In this document: positions 18,444-27,987 of the stretch, one piece after another
Layout of the letters: each line of letters starts with the position of its first letter
Numbering within the stretch: position 1 is the first letter of the stretch
From: Marinobacter sp. S0848L
GTDB lineage: Bacteria > Pseudomonadota > Gammaproteobacteria > Pseudomonadales > Oleiphilaceae
DNA length: 64,000 bases
Direction: 5' to 3'
NCBI RefSeq assembly: GCF_023016065.1
Contig: NZ_JALKAQ010000009.1
Location: 1 to 64,000, forward strand
Notes under the pieces: generated by a model
The model's database searches: none
What the model was told of the DNA's origin: nothing
Seen by the model: only the letters and a program-made list of their open reading frames with translations
Translations under genes and position numbers: made by a program

Positions 18444-21200
18444 GTGACGTTTTTTCTCCAGCTCGTGCTGATTCTGTTGGTAAGCTTCTCGACCGCAGCG
18501 GCGCAAGCTGACCCACCACAAGAATCCCCCGCCCCGGTTCTGGGCCTTGAAGACTTGATGTGGCTTGGGGAGCTTGACAGCATTCAGGTGGGGGTCCGGC
18601 AAACACAGATGCCCCTGATTTTCGAAAGTGGCGACGGGCAGCTGGTGGGGTTGCTGGCGGATTATCTGGACCTTCTTTCCCGAAAACTGGACCTTCCAGT
18701 TGAACCCTTCATGCTGGACGAGCAGGAACAGCCTGCTGATTTGATGCTGACCACTCGTGTGCCGGGTGCGCCCGTCATCCCGGGTTTGCGGCACACCACA
18801 CCAATCATGAGCCTCACTTACGGCGTGTTCGTGAATGCGGGAGATGCGGGTTTCCGCACCGTGACCGATCTGGAAGCGGCCAATGTTGCGATTATCGGAG
18901 ACGACCCCAATCAGTTTCCTTTACTTGATCCCGTTGATAATTTTACCCCTGTACCCGTGGATAACCTGGGCGAAGCCATCAGCCAGGTGTTAGCGGGTAA
19001 CGCCGATGCTTTCTTGGCACCGGTACCGGTGGTATCCGACTACCTTCAATCAACAATGGTCAATGGCATCGGATTGGCAGTGCTGTTGGATAGCCGGCCT
19101 GTGGAAGTAGTGCTGCAAGTGCCAACTGATCAGCATCAATTATTTCGAGTCGCCGACAGGGCGGTACTATCGATTACCCATAAAGAACACCGTGACATTC
19201 GACAGGCGTGGTTGCAGGGCGATATACCGATGCTGGCAGGTCGCGGCGTTGCCTTGACCGCAGCGGAAAAAAACTGGCTCGATAAAAATCAGGGCCTGCA
19301 AGTGGGGCTGCGCAAAGATTGGCCGCCGTTCGAGTTTCAACAGGATGGTCGCCCGGCGGGCTTGGTTGCTGACTTGATCGGCCGGCTGGAGGAGAACCTC
19401 GGGGTGCGGTTCAATAAGAAATTCACGGACACCCGGGCTTCCGCCGAACACGAGCTGAGGGCCGGCACGGTGGATATTTTGCCGGGCTTGTCCCGTACGC
19501 CCCGCACAGAGCAGGAATATCTGTTCACCCGTGCTTACGTAACCGTCCCCATTGCCTTGGCGATCCGTGACAGCGGCCGGTTTATCGGCGATCTGCGTGA
19601 GCTGCGCGACGAAAAAGTTGGCGTTGTGAACCGGCAGGCCAGCCACGATTATTTACTGATTAACCATCCGGATCTTGATCTCTACCCCCAGGCTACAGTG
19701 GCTGATGGTTTGCTGGCGCTGTCCAACGGTGATCTGGATGTGATGGTGACGCATATTCCTGCGGTCAGTTATACCGTTGCACGGCTGGGCTTATCCAACC
19801 TCAGAATTACCAGTATCACCCCGTACCAGTACGATTTGCGCTTAGCGGTGCGCAAAGACAAGCCAGAACTGCACCGCATTTTGAACAAGGCGCTGGGCAG
19901 CTTGCCCGAATCTGAGGGCGAAGCCGTCTACAATCGCTGGATTCATTTGGATATTGAGCAGGAAACTGATTACACGGTTGTTCGGCGGATCATTCTGATT
20001 GCCATCGTGGTTGTGCTGATCTTCCTGTACTGGAACCGCAAACTGTCGCTGGAGGTTGATGAACGTATTCGCTCGGAGAACGCGCTGCGGCGCAGTGAGG
20101 ATGAACTGCGAGCCGCCAAGCTGGAAGCCGAACGACTGGCCCGTGAAGCCGAGTTGGCGAACCGCGCAAAAAGCGAGTTCCTTGCGAACATGTCTCATGA
20201 AATCCGCACGCCCATGAATGCGGTGATTGGCTACAGCGATCTGCTCTATAACTCCGTGACCGACCCGCAGCAGCGCAATTACCTGAACGCCATCCGTGCC
20301 GGCAGCCGCAGTTTGCTGATGTTAATCAATGACATTCTGGATCTGTCGAGAATTGAAGCTGGCAAAATGCGGCTGGATTTTGCGCCCGTTTCGGTGCGCC
20401 GCTTGCTAAGCGACGTTCGTCATATTTTCGATCTGCGGGCAACAGAGCAGGGCATAGCTCTGGAAGTCAGTGTGGGTGCGGGTTTACCGTCTGCGATGGT
20501 GCTCGATGAAACCCGGTTGCGCCAGGTGTTGTTCAATTTGGTGGGAAATGCCATCAAATTCACTCACCAGGGCGAAGTCACCGTTCGTGTGATGGCTGAG
20601 CTTCTGGACGACCAAGACGAGAGTGACGGCGATGCCCGATACTACCGAATGGTTGTGACGGTAACGGATACCGGTATCGGCATCGCTCCGGATCAACAAA
20701 GCCGCATTTTTGATGCCTTCGAGCAACACGAAGGACAAAGCTCAAGACGTTACGGTGGCACAGGTTTGGGGCTGGCGATCAGCCGTAAATTGGTGGAAAT
20801 GATGGGGGGCGAGCTGACGCTCGAAAGTGAGGCCGGAGTTGGCTCAACGTTTACCATTGTATTGCCACGGGTTGAGGCCACCGGGGAAGACGCGGAAGAA
20901 GAAGGTACGCCGGAAGAATCCGAGCGATTGCTGGCTCAGACCATGAGCATGCAGGAACGGGGCTGGCTACGGGAAAGCCTCACACGAGACTTTGGCAACG
21001 AATGGCAGGACGTTCGGGAGAGTGGCGACCCGGAGCAAATGAAAGACTTCGCGCTGCGAATAATCGACTGGGGTCAGCGCCATCGGTCGCTCTCGGTTAC
21101 CCGTTATGGAGAAAAACTCCTGGCGGATGTGGAGGCCTTTAATCTGGATGCGGTGAACACGGCGCTCGAGGCGTTTCCCCGTATACTGGGGCAGAGCTAG
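18444..21200 (+). CDS. BvgS-like sensor histidine kinase with two periplasmic solute-binding domains
   Basis: Inner-membrane kinase of 918 residues. Order: signal peptide (about 1-22), two SBP_bac_3 venus-flytrap domains (about 45-260 and 275-495), membrane segment (about 510-530), a short linker helix, HisKA with [20 protein letters not shown] (His near 585) and HATPase with NLVGNAIKF and [10 protein letters not shown] (about 685-805). The C-terminal 110 residues are acidic then helical; there is no receiver or clear Hpt domain, unlike full BvgS/EvgS kinases. GTG start. No response regulator gene lies beside it. Ligand unknown; amino acids or other small molecules are typical of these sensor domains. 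Confidence 0.88.
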   Translation: MTFFLQLVLILLVSFSTAAAQADPPQESPAPVLGLEDLMWLGELDSIQVGVRQTQMPLIFESGDGQLVGLLADYLDLLSRKLDLPVEPFMLDEQEQPADLMLTTRVPGAPVIPGLRHTTPIMSLTYGVFVNAGDAGFRTVTDLEAANVAIIGDDPNQFPLLDPVDNFTPVPVDNLGEAISQVLAGNADAFLAPVPVVSDYLQSTMVNGIGLAVLLDSRPVEVVLQVPTDQHQLFRVADRAVLSITHKEHRDIRQAWLQGDIPMLAGRGVALTAAEKNWLDKNQGLQVGLRKDWPPFEFQQDGRPAGLVADLIGRLEENLGVRFNKKFTDTRASAEHELRAGTVDILPGLSRTPRTEQEYLFTRAYVTVPIALAIRDSGRFIGDLRELRDEKVGVVNRQASHDYLLINHPDLDLYPQATVADGLLALSNGDLDVMVTHIPAVSYTVARLGLSNLRITSITPYQYDLRLAVRKDKPELHRILNKALGSLPESEGEAVYNRWIHLDIEQETDYTVVRRIILIAIVVVLIFLYWNRKLSLEVDERIRSENALRRSEDELRAAKLEAERLAREAELANRAKSEFLANMSHEIRTPMNAVIGYSDLLYNSVTDPQQRNYLNAIRAGSRSLLMLINDILDLSRIEAGKMRLDFAPVSVRRLLSDVRHIFDLRATEQGIALEVSVGAGLPSAMVLDETRLRQVLFNLVGNAIKFTHQGEVTVRVMAELLDDQDESDGDARYYRMVVTVTDTGIGIAPDQQSRIFDAFEQHEGQSSRRYGGTGLGLAISRKLVEMMGGELTLESEAGVGSTFTIVLPRVEATGEDAEEEGTPEESERLLAQTMSMQERGWLRESLTRDFGNEWQDVRESGDPEQMKDFALRIIDWGQRHRSLSVTRYGEKLLADVEAFNLDAVNTALEAFPRILGQS

Positions 21201-21207
21201 CGGTGAC

Positions 21208-21573
21208 TTACAGACAATCGAACTGAGATTGGCGATCAAAGGCCACGGACACCATGTCGTATCCGGAATTTGACAGCGATTGCATCAGTTGCCGATCCCT
21301 GAACAGGGTCATGCACACTTTGTGGACCTTGGCCTGCAGTTGTTGTGTCGAGGGTAGGGTTCCTTTGAAGCGAAAATCGACCACCAGGTATTTCCGGTCG
21401 ACGTCCGCGCTGGCGGGGATGTCCTCGCGTTCGATGCTTTCATAGCCGATGTAGGTGGCTTCTGCCGTCGGGAAAACCTGTTGCATGAGCACGTCCAGAT
21501 TGCCTGCCTGCGCCTGGCTGCTTATCGCGCCGGTCAGCAGTGTACAGAGCACAGCAAAGGATGGAATGCGCAT
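21208..21573 (-). CDS. Small secreted protein of unknown function
   Basis: Protein of 121 residues starting with a clear signal peptide (MRIPSFAVLCTLLTG, cleavage probably after AQA near 23). The mature part has a GYESIERED segment, a beta-like stretch KYLVVDFRF and two cysteines (KVCMTLF and the penultimate residue of QFDCL) that could form a disulfide in the periplasm. I do not recognise the family. It is convergent with the sensor kinase gene. A perfect 9-bp inverted repeat sits 33-57 bases upstream of its start. Confidence 0.65.
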   Translation of the reverse strand: MRIPSFAVLCTLLTGAISSQAQAGNLDVLMQQVFPTAEATYIGYESIEREDIPASADVDRKYLVVDFRFKGTLPSTQQLQAKVHKVCMTLFRDRQLMQSLSNSGYDMVSVAFDRQSQFDCL

Positions 21574-21605
21574 AGGCGGATCTCGTCAATAATGAAGGCA
21601 GTACC

Positions 21606-21630
21606 GTAACCAAATGTAAGTTTTGGTTAC
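21606..21630. promoter_or_regulatory. Inverted repeat, candidate operator
   Basis: GTAACCAAA (21606-21614) and TTTGGTTAC (21622-21630) are perfect 9-bp arms around a 7-base spacer. It lies in the 240-base divergent gap between the small secreted protein (minus) and the plus-strand gene at 21814, close to where the minus-strand promoter should be. It could bind a dimeric repressor or activator. Confidence 0.45.
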
Positions 21631-21813
21631 AGTTAATTATTGCAGAGCGTGCCGGTTTTTTCCGCTCAACGCGGTGGTATTTTTCAATTGTTTGCAATAT
21701 TGACACAATCACGGTGTGTTCGCCGCGGGTATTGCATGGCACTTGTCTCCTGCCATCGTGTTTTCAGCTATGATAAAACCGGGCTCCGTGAAAAGAACAA
21801 ATGAGGTAACGTC

Positions 21814-22413
21814 ATGTTCCAGCTCGTATTCAAGGGCGAATGCACATCAGGTACCGATGTGCAGACCGCCCGCGCCAACGCCAAAGCGTTGTTTAAGGCC
21901 AGTGTCGAGCAGCTGGACCGCATGTTCAGTGGTCAGGCGGTGGTGATCCGTAACAAGCTGGACCAGGAACAAGCCGAGAAATACCAAGCGGTACTCAAAA
22001 AGCACGGCATGGTGGTTTATGTGCAGGCGATGGCCGCTGCGAGCGGGCAAACATCAGCGCAAGCTCGTAAGGCTGTGCCGGAAACACCGCCACAGGGTGT
22101 CTCTCCGGCCCGCAAAGACGCCCCGCCGCCAAAGGCAGCGCCAGATAAGGCCCCGGAGGTGGAGCCCGGCGACCGGTTGCCAGTTGCCGGTGAGAAGGTC
22201 GACGAGATTCTGGCTGGCTCGGGCCTGAGCCTGGACCCGGTGGGTGTCACGCTTGTCGAGCACCAGGAAGTTGAAGCACCGATGTTTGAGCATCTGGACG
22301 AGTGGAGCCTGGCACCTCCGGGTTCAGATCTCGGCGTTGAGCGTGAAACACCTCCGCCGATCGTTCCGGATACCTCTCATATATCGTTGGCTGACGATGA
22401 CAAACCCAACTAA
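21814..22413 (+). CDS. Uncharacterised protein with N-terminal alpha/beta domain and proline-rich tail
   Basis: Protein of 199 residues. The first 75 form a compact alpha/beta-like domain (FQLVFKGECTSGTDVQTARA, ..KKHGMVVYVQAM), the rest is low-complexity, rich in Pro, Ala, Lys and Glu, ending in acidic short motifs such as DLGVERETPPPIVPD. No signal peptide or membrane segment. I do not recognise a named family; the N-terminal half looks like a small ligand- or RNA-binding fold, but that is a guess. GAGGTAACGTC ahead of the ATG gives a fair ribosome binding site. A TATGAT at 21769-21774 may be its -10 box. It precedes the patatin gene by 17 bases. Confidence 0.7.
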   Translation: MFQLVFKGECTSGTDVQTARANAKALFKASVEQLDRMFSGQAVVIRNKLDQEQAEKYQAVLKKHGMVVYVQAMAAASGQTSAQARKAVPETPPQGVSPARKDAPPPKAAPDKAPEVEPGDRLPVAGEKVDEILAGSGLSLDPVGVTLVEHQEVEAPMFEHLDEWSLAPPGSDLGVERETPPPIVPDTSHISLADDDKPN

Positions 22414-22430
22414 TCCACGCTGAGCGTTTT

Positions 22431-24641
22431 TTGAAAATTCTATTCAGACTCCCCGTCTTTTTTGTTGTCGCGGTGGCGCTTGCTGCGTGGCCAGCTCTGA
22501 GTGGCGCCCAGGAAACCCGTCCGAAAGTGGGGTTGGTGCTGAGTGGTGGCGGCGCCAAAGGCATGGCGCATGTTGGCGTGCTCAGGGTGTTGGAAGAAAT
22601 GAAGGTGCCGGTCGATATGGTGGTCGGTACCAGCGCCGGCTCCGCGGTTGCTGCGTTGTATGCATCCGGCATGTCGGTGGACGAAATCGAACAACGCTTT
22701 ATCGATCTGGACTGGCTGTCCAGCTTCAGAGACGACCCCGGCCGGGCATACAAGCCGGTGCGACGTAAACAGTCCGACTGGCGTTTGCCCATCACACCGG
22801 GCATTGGTGTCGATGCCGATGGCATCCATGTCGGTGGGGGATTGGTCACAGGCCAAAACCTTGGTTTGATTCTGAACGAGCTTACCCGTAACGCCGCATT
22901 GGTGGATGACTTCGATCAGCTTCCCATTCCGTTTCGCGCCATCGCGACGGATCTGGAAACCGGCGTCGAGGTGATCATCAAAAGCGGCAATCTGGCAGAA
23001 GCCATTCGCGCCAGTATGAGTATTCCCGGCGTTTACGCCCCGGTGGAGCGCTCTGGACGGCTGCTGGTGGATGGCGGAATTGCCAATAATTTACCCGTCA
23101 GTGTGGCCCGTGATATGGGGGCCGACATTATCATCGCGGTCGATATTACGGATCCGTTGCTGAAAACCGACGAGATCAAAGAAGCGTTTTCCGTGGTGGG
23201 GCAGCTTACCACGCTGCTGACCCGGCGAAATACCGAAGACCAGCTCGTGCTGATCACCGACAACGACGTACTTATCCGGCCTCGGCTGGAAGGCTACGGT
23301 TCTGCCGATTTTTACGATGGCCCGGTGTTGTTTGAACTGGGTGCGACCGCCGCCAGAGAACACGCGGTGGAACTCAATAATCTGACGGTACCGGCAGAGG
23401 AGTGGCGCGCTTTCCGAGAGGGGTTGGAGCAGCGTGAGGTGACGGTGGACAAAGTGGCCCGAATTGAATTCAAGGCAGGGCGACGGCTATCAACGGAGTT
23501 TCTTAAAGAGCGGGTCCGTCAGAAAGCGGGCGAACCTTTAGACATCGAGCAACTCGAATCTGACCTGAAACGTATCTATGGGTTGGGGTACTACGAAACT
23601 GTGTCCTGGTCGCTTAGGCCCTCAGAGCAAGGTCCGGTTCTGAATGTTCAGGCGCGAGAGAAACGGTGGGGCCCGAATTATCTGTCATCGGGTCTGAGCT
23701 ACGAAGACAATTTTAACGGCGACACCCGTTTTAATCTCGCAGCCGGGCTTCGCATGACAGAACTCAACAGTCTGGGCGCCGAGTGGCACGTCGGTGCCCA
23801 GTTAGGCACCCAGCCCTGGTTTCGCACCCAATGGTATCAACCATTAGATTTTGGTTACGAACGATTTGCTGTGATCGGTATCGAGCACGAGCGCGATGAT
23901 TACAGTGTGTATGAGGACAGCGCCCGTATTGCCGAGATCGATGTTGCCCGGACGCAGGTCGATGCGGCCATTGGTATGGAGCTGGGCGGCGACGCTGAAG
24001 TGCGGATCGGTTATGTACGAGGCTCTGTGAGGGTGGAGGATTCGGTCGGCGATCAAGTGGCGCCATCAAGCCGAATCCATCAGGGCTACGCGAACGTTCA
24101 GCTGGTGCACGATTCTCTCAGCGATTCGTTTTACCCGAAATCCGGTGGCTTTGCGGGTATACGAGCGCGTTTCGAACGCCCCGGTCTGGGTTCGGATCGC
24201 GACTTTGATTCCATCACGGGCATGTTGTTGGGCACGGCCAGTTGGCAACGATTCAACGTCACCGGTCTGTTGTATACGAAACAGGTGGTGAGTGGCGAAG
24301 CGGGTATCGAGAACGCCGCGCGGCTTGGCGGGTTCAGACGGCTATCAGCCTATGCGGCCGGCGAACTCAGTGGCAACGACGCCGCGTTGGCCGGAGCCTA
24401 TGCTCGCCGGGAGTTCGGTGGCCCGTTTATGCCTTGGTTTGCCGGTGTGGGTTTTGAGACGGGTAATACCTGGGATCGCATCGACGACGCCCGTTGGGAC
24501 AACCTGGTTCGTTCTTGGAGTGTGTTTGCCGGTGTTGATACGTTCGTTGGGCCGCTCCAGTTCTCTGTTGCTTACAACAACGAGGATGACTGGACCGCTT
24601 ATATGAACATCGGTTTCTCGTTTACCCAGCTGTTTTACTGA
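22431..24641 (+). CDS. Patatin-like phospholipase with C-terminal beta-barrel (type Vd secretion, PlpD-like)
   Basis: Predicted outer-membrane patatin of 736 residues. A signal peptide (about 1-25, ending SGAQ) is followed by the patatin domain (about 30-330) with the oxyanion loop SGGGAKGMAHVG, nucleophile GTSAGS near 65 and DGGIANN with the catalytic Asp near 211. A POTRA domain (about 340-410) and a 16-strand-type barrel (about 415-736, ending in the C-terminal aromatic FTQLFY) follow. This is the architecture of type Vd autotransporters such as PlpD and FplA. Family enzymes cleave phospholipids; whether the domain is released is unknown. TTG start with a weak ribosome binding site, probably coupled to the gene at 21814. 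Confidence 0.9.
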   Translation: MKILFRLPVFFVVAVALAAWPALSGAQETRPKVGLVLSGGGAKGMAHVGVLRVLEEMKVPVDMVVGTSAGSAVAALYASGMSVDEIEQRFIDLDWLSSFRDDPGRAYKPVRRKQSDWRLPITPGIGVDADGIHVGGGLVTGQNLGLILNELTRNAALVDDFDQLPIPFRAIATDLETGVEVIIKSGNLAEAIRASMSIPGVYAPVERSGRLLVDGGIANNLPVSVARDMGADIIIAVDITDPLLKTDEIKEAFSVVGQLTTLLTRRNTEDQLVLITDNDVLIRPRLEGYGSADFYDGPVLFELGATAAREHAVELNNLTVPAEEWRAFREGLEQREVTVDKVARIEFKAGRRLSTEFLKERVRQKAGEPLDIEQLESDLKRIYGLGYYETVSWSLRPSEQGPVLNVQAREKRWGPNYLSSGLSYEDNFNGDTRFNLAAGLRMTELNSLGAEWHVGAQLGTQPWFRTQWYQPLDFGYERFAVIGIEHERDDYSVYEDSARIAEIDVARTQVDAAIGMELGGDAEVRIGYVRGSVRVEDSVGDQVAPSSRIHQGYANVQLVHDSLSDSFYPKSGGFAGIRARFERPGLGSDRDFDSITGMLLGTASWQRFNVTGLLYTKQVVSGEAGIENAARLGGFRRLSAYAAGELSGNDAALAGAYARREFGGPFMPWFAGVGFETGNTWDRIDDARWDNLVRSWSVFAGVDTFVGPLQFSVAYNNEDDWTAYMNIGFSFTQLFY

Positions 24642-25294
24642 GCCAAAGCCGTCAGCACTTGCTGGCATTGTTGCAGGGCGTAGCGGTGCAGAATCTCCGT
24701 TAGGGCTTGCTCATCCCGAGCTTTGATCGCCTTTATGGATTCTTCCATATGTGCCAAATTGTCTTCAATGACCTGCTTACCACCGTGGCGGAAAGCCACA
24801 AATGCACAGCGTTTTGCGGATGGCCACAAATCGTCAATGGCAGAAACGATGAAGTAGTTGTTAGCGTAGACCAGTGATGCCTGGGTGTACTCAATGCCCA
24901 ATTCAAGAAACGCCAACAAGTCGTTCTGCTCGTAACAGCGCTGCATCTTATCGCGCAGAGTAACCAGCCGTTCCATATCCTCGGGTTGCCATTGCCGGAC
25001 TAACTTCCGCCCGGTGTGGGTCAGGTACAGCTCCAGCGTTTCATACAAACTGTGCACGAAATGCTCATCAAGTGTGGTCACGAAAGCACCTTTGCGAGCC
25101 ACGTTCTTGACCAGATGCCGTTTCTCGAGCAACAACAAGCCTTCCCGTACGGAGCCCAGGCTGACGTTTAGTTCCTTAGCCATGGCACTTTCGTAAATCC
25201 GTTCGCCCGAGCGCAGCTGTCCAAAGGCTATCAGGTTTTCAACGTGGCGGGCGACTTGTTCAGTCAGGGTTTCTTTTGGCTTGAATGCGTTCAT
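24635..25294 (-). CDS. GntR-family transcriptional regulator
   Basis: Regulator of 219 residues: winged helix at the N-terminus (about 5-75, LTEQVARHVENLIAFGQL, SVREGLLLLEKRHLV) and an FCD-type helical ligand-binding domain (about 85-210). The start MNAFKPKETL is chosen over a TTG 19 codons upstream, which gives a sequence unlike the family. The target is unknown. The stop overlaps the convergent patatin stop by 7 bases, and the cardiolipin synthase gene is upstream on the same strand with about 70 bases between. Confidence 0.88.
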   Translation of the reverse strand: MNAFKPKETLTEQVARHVENLIAFGQLRSGERIYESAMAKELNVSLGSVREGLLLLEKRHLVKNVARKGAFVTTLDEHFVHSLYETLELYLTHTGRKLVRQWQPEDMERLVTLRDKMQRCYEQNDLLAFLELGIEYTQASLVYANNYFIVSAIDDLWPSAKRCAFVAFRHGGKQVIEDNLAHMEESIKAIKARDEQALTEILHRYALQQCQQVLTALAQ

Positions 25295-25364
25295 GTGCGT
25301 TTTGTAGCTGCTTCCGAGATTGTCAGGAACGCCATATTCGCACAAGCCCAAACTGAGAACCAGT

Positions 25365-26801
25365 TCAAAGCAACGGTGCGAGCAGGCGAACGGTCCGACA
25401 CCACAACCGGAACAGCAACGAGCGATCTTCGTAATCGGCGTCGGTCATCAACCGGCTGTGTTTCAGGTCCTCTTCCAGCATGGTCGTCACTTCCTGAATG
25501 AAGCGAGGACTGGTATTGATCGCCATAATTTCAAAGTTCAGGCGCATGGAGCGGTTATCGAGGTTTGCAGTACCAATGGATGCATAGCGATCGTCTACCA
25601 AAACAACTTTCTGGTGCATGAAGCCGGGTTGGTAGCGGTAGATGCCGATACCGGCCTGACGGGCCTGTATCAGGTAGGAATAGGCCGCCACACGGATGAG
25701 CAGGCTGTCGGATTTCTCAGGAATCAGAATACGAACATCCACCCCACGCAGGGCGGCCAATTGGAGCGCATTGATAATCTGCACGTCAGGCACGAAGTAC
25801 GGGGAGGCAATCCAGACACGGGTTCGGGCGTTGTTGATGCAGTTCAGGAAAAATAACGCACAGGTTTCCCAGGTGTCCGCCGGACCGGTCGGCAATACCA
25901 GTACCTTGTCGTCCCCCGAGGAGTCAAAGTTCGGGCACCAATTTAATGTCGGTTTGCTGTCACTGGCCCAGTTCCAGTCTTCCAGCCATGCTAACTGCAG
26001 GCCGGTAACAGCCGGGCCGTCGATACGACAATGGGTATCGCGCCAAGGTTCATGATCCATGGCGGTGCCCAGATACTCATCACCGAGATTGATGCCGCCC
26101 ACAAAGCCAGTCACGCCATCACAGACCAGCAGCTTTCGGTGGTTGCGGAAGTTGATCTGGAAACGGCGGCGGCGAATGTTGCCTTTACCAAACGACGCTA
26201 CTTTGGCACCGGCCTGGGCCAGTTCTTTGAGCCAGCGTCGAGACAGCGACAGGCTGCCGATGTCGTCATAAAGCAGCCAAACCTCCACGCCTTCCGCCAA
26301 CTTGCGTTCCAGGATCGTTTTGATGCGCTGGCCAACGCGGTCGGAGCGGACAATGTAAAACTCCAGAAGGATGTAGTGCTCAGCGTCTTCCATGGCCTGA
26401 AACAACGCATCGAAGGTGGCTTCGCCGTCCTTCAACAGAGTTACCTGATTCTTGCTGGTGAAGGGCTGGCGGCTTAATTTAGACAGAACCTGCAACTCAT
26501 CGCCGAATTCTTTCTGATTCGGGTCTGGTATTGAGGTGGTCTGGCATTCGAATTCTTCGAGAAGGCCGCTGAGGGCTTTGTTGCCGGAGCGCCGTGCTTT
26601 CATATAACCGCCAAAACGATACCGGCCGAAGAGAATGAACAAAGGCACGGTTACATAGGGCAACGCGATCAACGTGGTGATCCAGGCGATCGCACCTTGC
26701 GTGGTACGGTACGTCAGCAGAATGCGATAGATGCAGGCCAGTGAGGCCAGATAAAGCAGCCCAAGCGGAATCGCCAGTAAGGTAAACGTGTCCTCGATCA
26801 T
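25365..26801 (-). CDS. cls: Cardiolipin synthase
   Basis: Inner-membrane phospholipase D-type enzyme of 478 residues that joins two phosphatidylglycerols to cardiolipin. Two membrane segments at the N-terminus (about 5-25 and 35-58), then two HKD motifs: FRNHRKLLVCD with GFVGGINLGDEY (near 220) and FMHQKVVLVDD with SIGTANLDNRS (near 395). Length and layout fit ClsA-type enzymes. Its ATG overlaps the stop of the AraC-type regulator by 4 bases (ATGA), so the two are translationally coupled, an unusual partner for cls. Confidence 0.94.
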   Translation of the reverse strand: MIEDTFTLLAIPLGLLYLASLACIYRILLTYRTTQGAIAWITTLIALPYVTVPLFILFGRYRFGGYMKARRSGNKALSGLLEEFECQTTSIPDPNQKEFGDELQVLSKLSRQPFTSKNQVTLLKDGEATFDALFQAMEDAEHYILLEFYIVRSDRVGQRIKTILERKLAEGVEVWLLYDDIGSLSLSRRWLKELAQAGAKVASFGKGNIRRRRFQINFRNHRKLLVCDGVTGFVGGINLGDEYLGTAMDHEPWRDTHCRIDGPAVTGLQLAWLEDWNWASDSKPTLNWCPNFDSSGDDKVLVLPTGPADTWETCALFFLNCINNARTRVWIASPYFVPDVQIINALQLAALRGVDVRILIPEKSDSLLIRVAAYSYLIQARQAGIGIYRYQPGFMHQKVVLVDDRYASIGTANLDNRSMRLNFEIMAINTSPRFIQEVTTMLEEDLKHSRLMTDADYEDRSLLFRLWCRTVRLLAPLL

Positions 26802-27841
26802 GAAGGGTTGCCCTTATGTTCGGCTCTAAATTGGACCGGTGCAACGCCGGTCCAGCGTTTGAATGCACGGCTGAAGGCACTAAGTTCCGAAAAACCAAGC
26901 AGAAAAGCAATCTCTCCCAATGCGTATTGGTCGTCCGCTACGTATCTGAGGGCTTTGTCACGGCGGACTTGCTCGACCAGATCCTGAAAGCTTAACCCCT
27001 CTTTCTTCAGTCGCCGATACAGGGTTTGCCTGCTCATGTGGCATTGGCGCGCCAAGGTGTCTGCATCGATCTTGTCGGTCGCCATCTGTCGGGAAATGAG
27101 CCGTCGTACCTTGCGGCTGAACGAGCGTCGGGTTTGGAGCCTGGCCAATACCGCATTGACCTGTTTCAGCACCGCGGAATACACGTAAGGGTTGCGGTGT
27201 GGAATGGGGTGGTCCAAGTGTTCGCTGGAAAAAGCGATCCGGGTAATGCCGCACCCGAAAACAACGGGGCCACCGAGCAGCTTTTGGTATTCCTTGGCGT
27301 AGGAGGGCTCCGGATGGGCGATCTCAACCCAGTCTGCGGTGATGCCTTTGTGGATAAAGTGGCGTGTTCGGCAGATTGCCGCCGCAAGGGTGCGGTCCAT
27401 ATCAAGGCGCGAGTAGTACGCGGGGTTGTCAGGCTGCCAGCTCAGGATCGCCTGAGTCGGGGTTTGTTCAAAATGGAGCGTGACCGATTCGTTGATTAGC
27501 CGGTACAAGCGAACGTACTGGATAACCGCTTCGCCAAGGGTGTCACAATTGAAGAATACGTGCCCGACCAGCCCCATACGTTCGGGGTCGATCACCTGGC
27601 CCGCATGCAGACCGACTCCGGGATCTCGGGTGAGCCGCTCGGCGAGTTCCCACAGCCGGTAGTGAGCGGTGGCGGGAACGCGCAGGTCCGGATCTTCCAG
27701 AGTGTTGAGCTGAAGGCCGGTTTCGCGCTCAATCTCCGCGGGGGCAAGAAGCCCTCGGGCATCCAGATAATGCACCAGCGCGAGCGTGCTCGAAGCCGCA
27801 ACGTGCGGTATTTCTGCGTTGTCTGGATGGACATCGGTCAT
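26798..27841 (-). CDS. AraC-family regulator (OruR/VirS type)
   Basis: Transcription factor of 347 residues. N-terminal Arabinose_bd-type domain (about 20-205, ARGLLAPAEIERETGL, VGHVFFNCDTLGEAV) and C-terminal double helix-turn-helix (about 245-340, CHMSRQTLYRRLKKEG and IAFLLGFSELSAFSRAFKRW). Members respond to small metabolites; the ligand here is unknown. It is in an overlapping pair with cls. A 7-bp inverted repeat 22-43 bases before the start may be an autoregulatory operator. Confidence 0.9.
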   Translation of the reverse strand: MTDVHPDNAEIPHVAASSTLALVHYLDARGLLAPAEIERETGLQLNTLEDPDLRVPATAHYRLWELAERLTRDPGVGLHAGQVIDPERMGLVGHVFFNCDTLGEAVIQYVRLYRLINESVTLHFEQTPTQAILSWQPDNPAYYSRLDMDRTLAAAICRTRHFIHKGITADWVEIAHPEPSYAKEYQKLLGGPVVFGCGITRIAFSSEHLDHPIPHRNPYVYSAVLKQVNAVLARLQTRRSFSRKVRRLISRQMATDKIDADTLARQCHMSRQTLYRRLKKEGLSFQDLVEQVRRDKALRYVADDQYALGEIAFLLGFSELSAFSRAFKRWTGVAPVQFRAEHKGNPS

Positions 27842-27862
27842 GCCGGGGCCTGAAATCAGTGG

Positions 27863-27884
27863 TTTTGTAGAAACTGTTACAAAA
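27863..27884. promoter_or_regulatory. Inverted repeat upstream of the AraC regulator
   Basis: TTTTGTA (27863-27869) and TACAAAA (27878-27884) are perfect arms around an 8-base spacer, 22 bases before the araC-type start codon and about 100 bases before the small gene at 27988. Candidate binding site for the regulator itself or for a repressor controlling both directions. Confidence 0.4.
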
Positions 27885-27987
27885 TGTCAAGCGAATGGCA
27901 CCGCTTGTCAACGGCTTTTCATTAATTCAACGATAGCATGAGTGACATCAGGTTGAAGTAACCGAAAGGTCATAGTGGAGGGATTGT

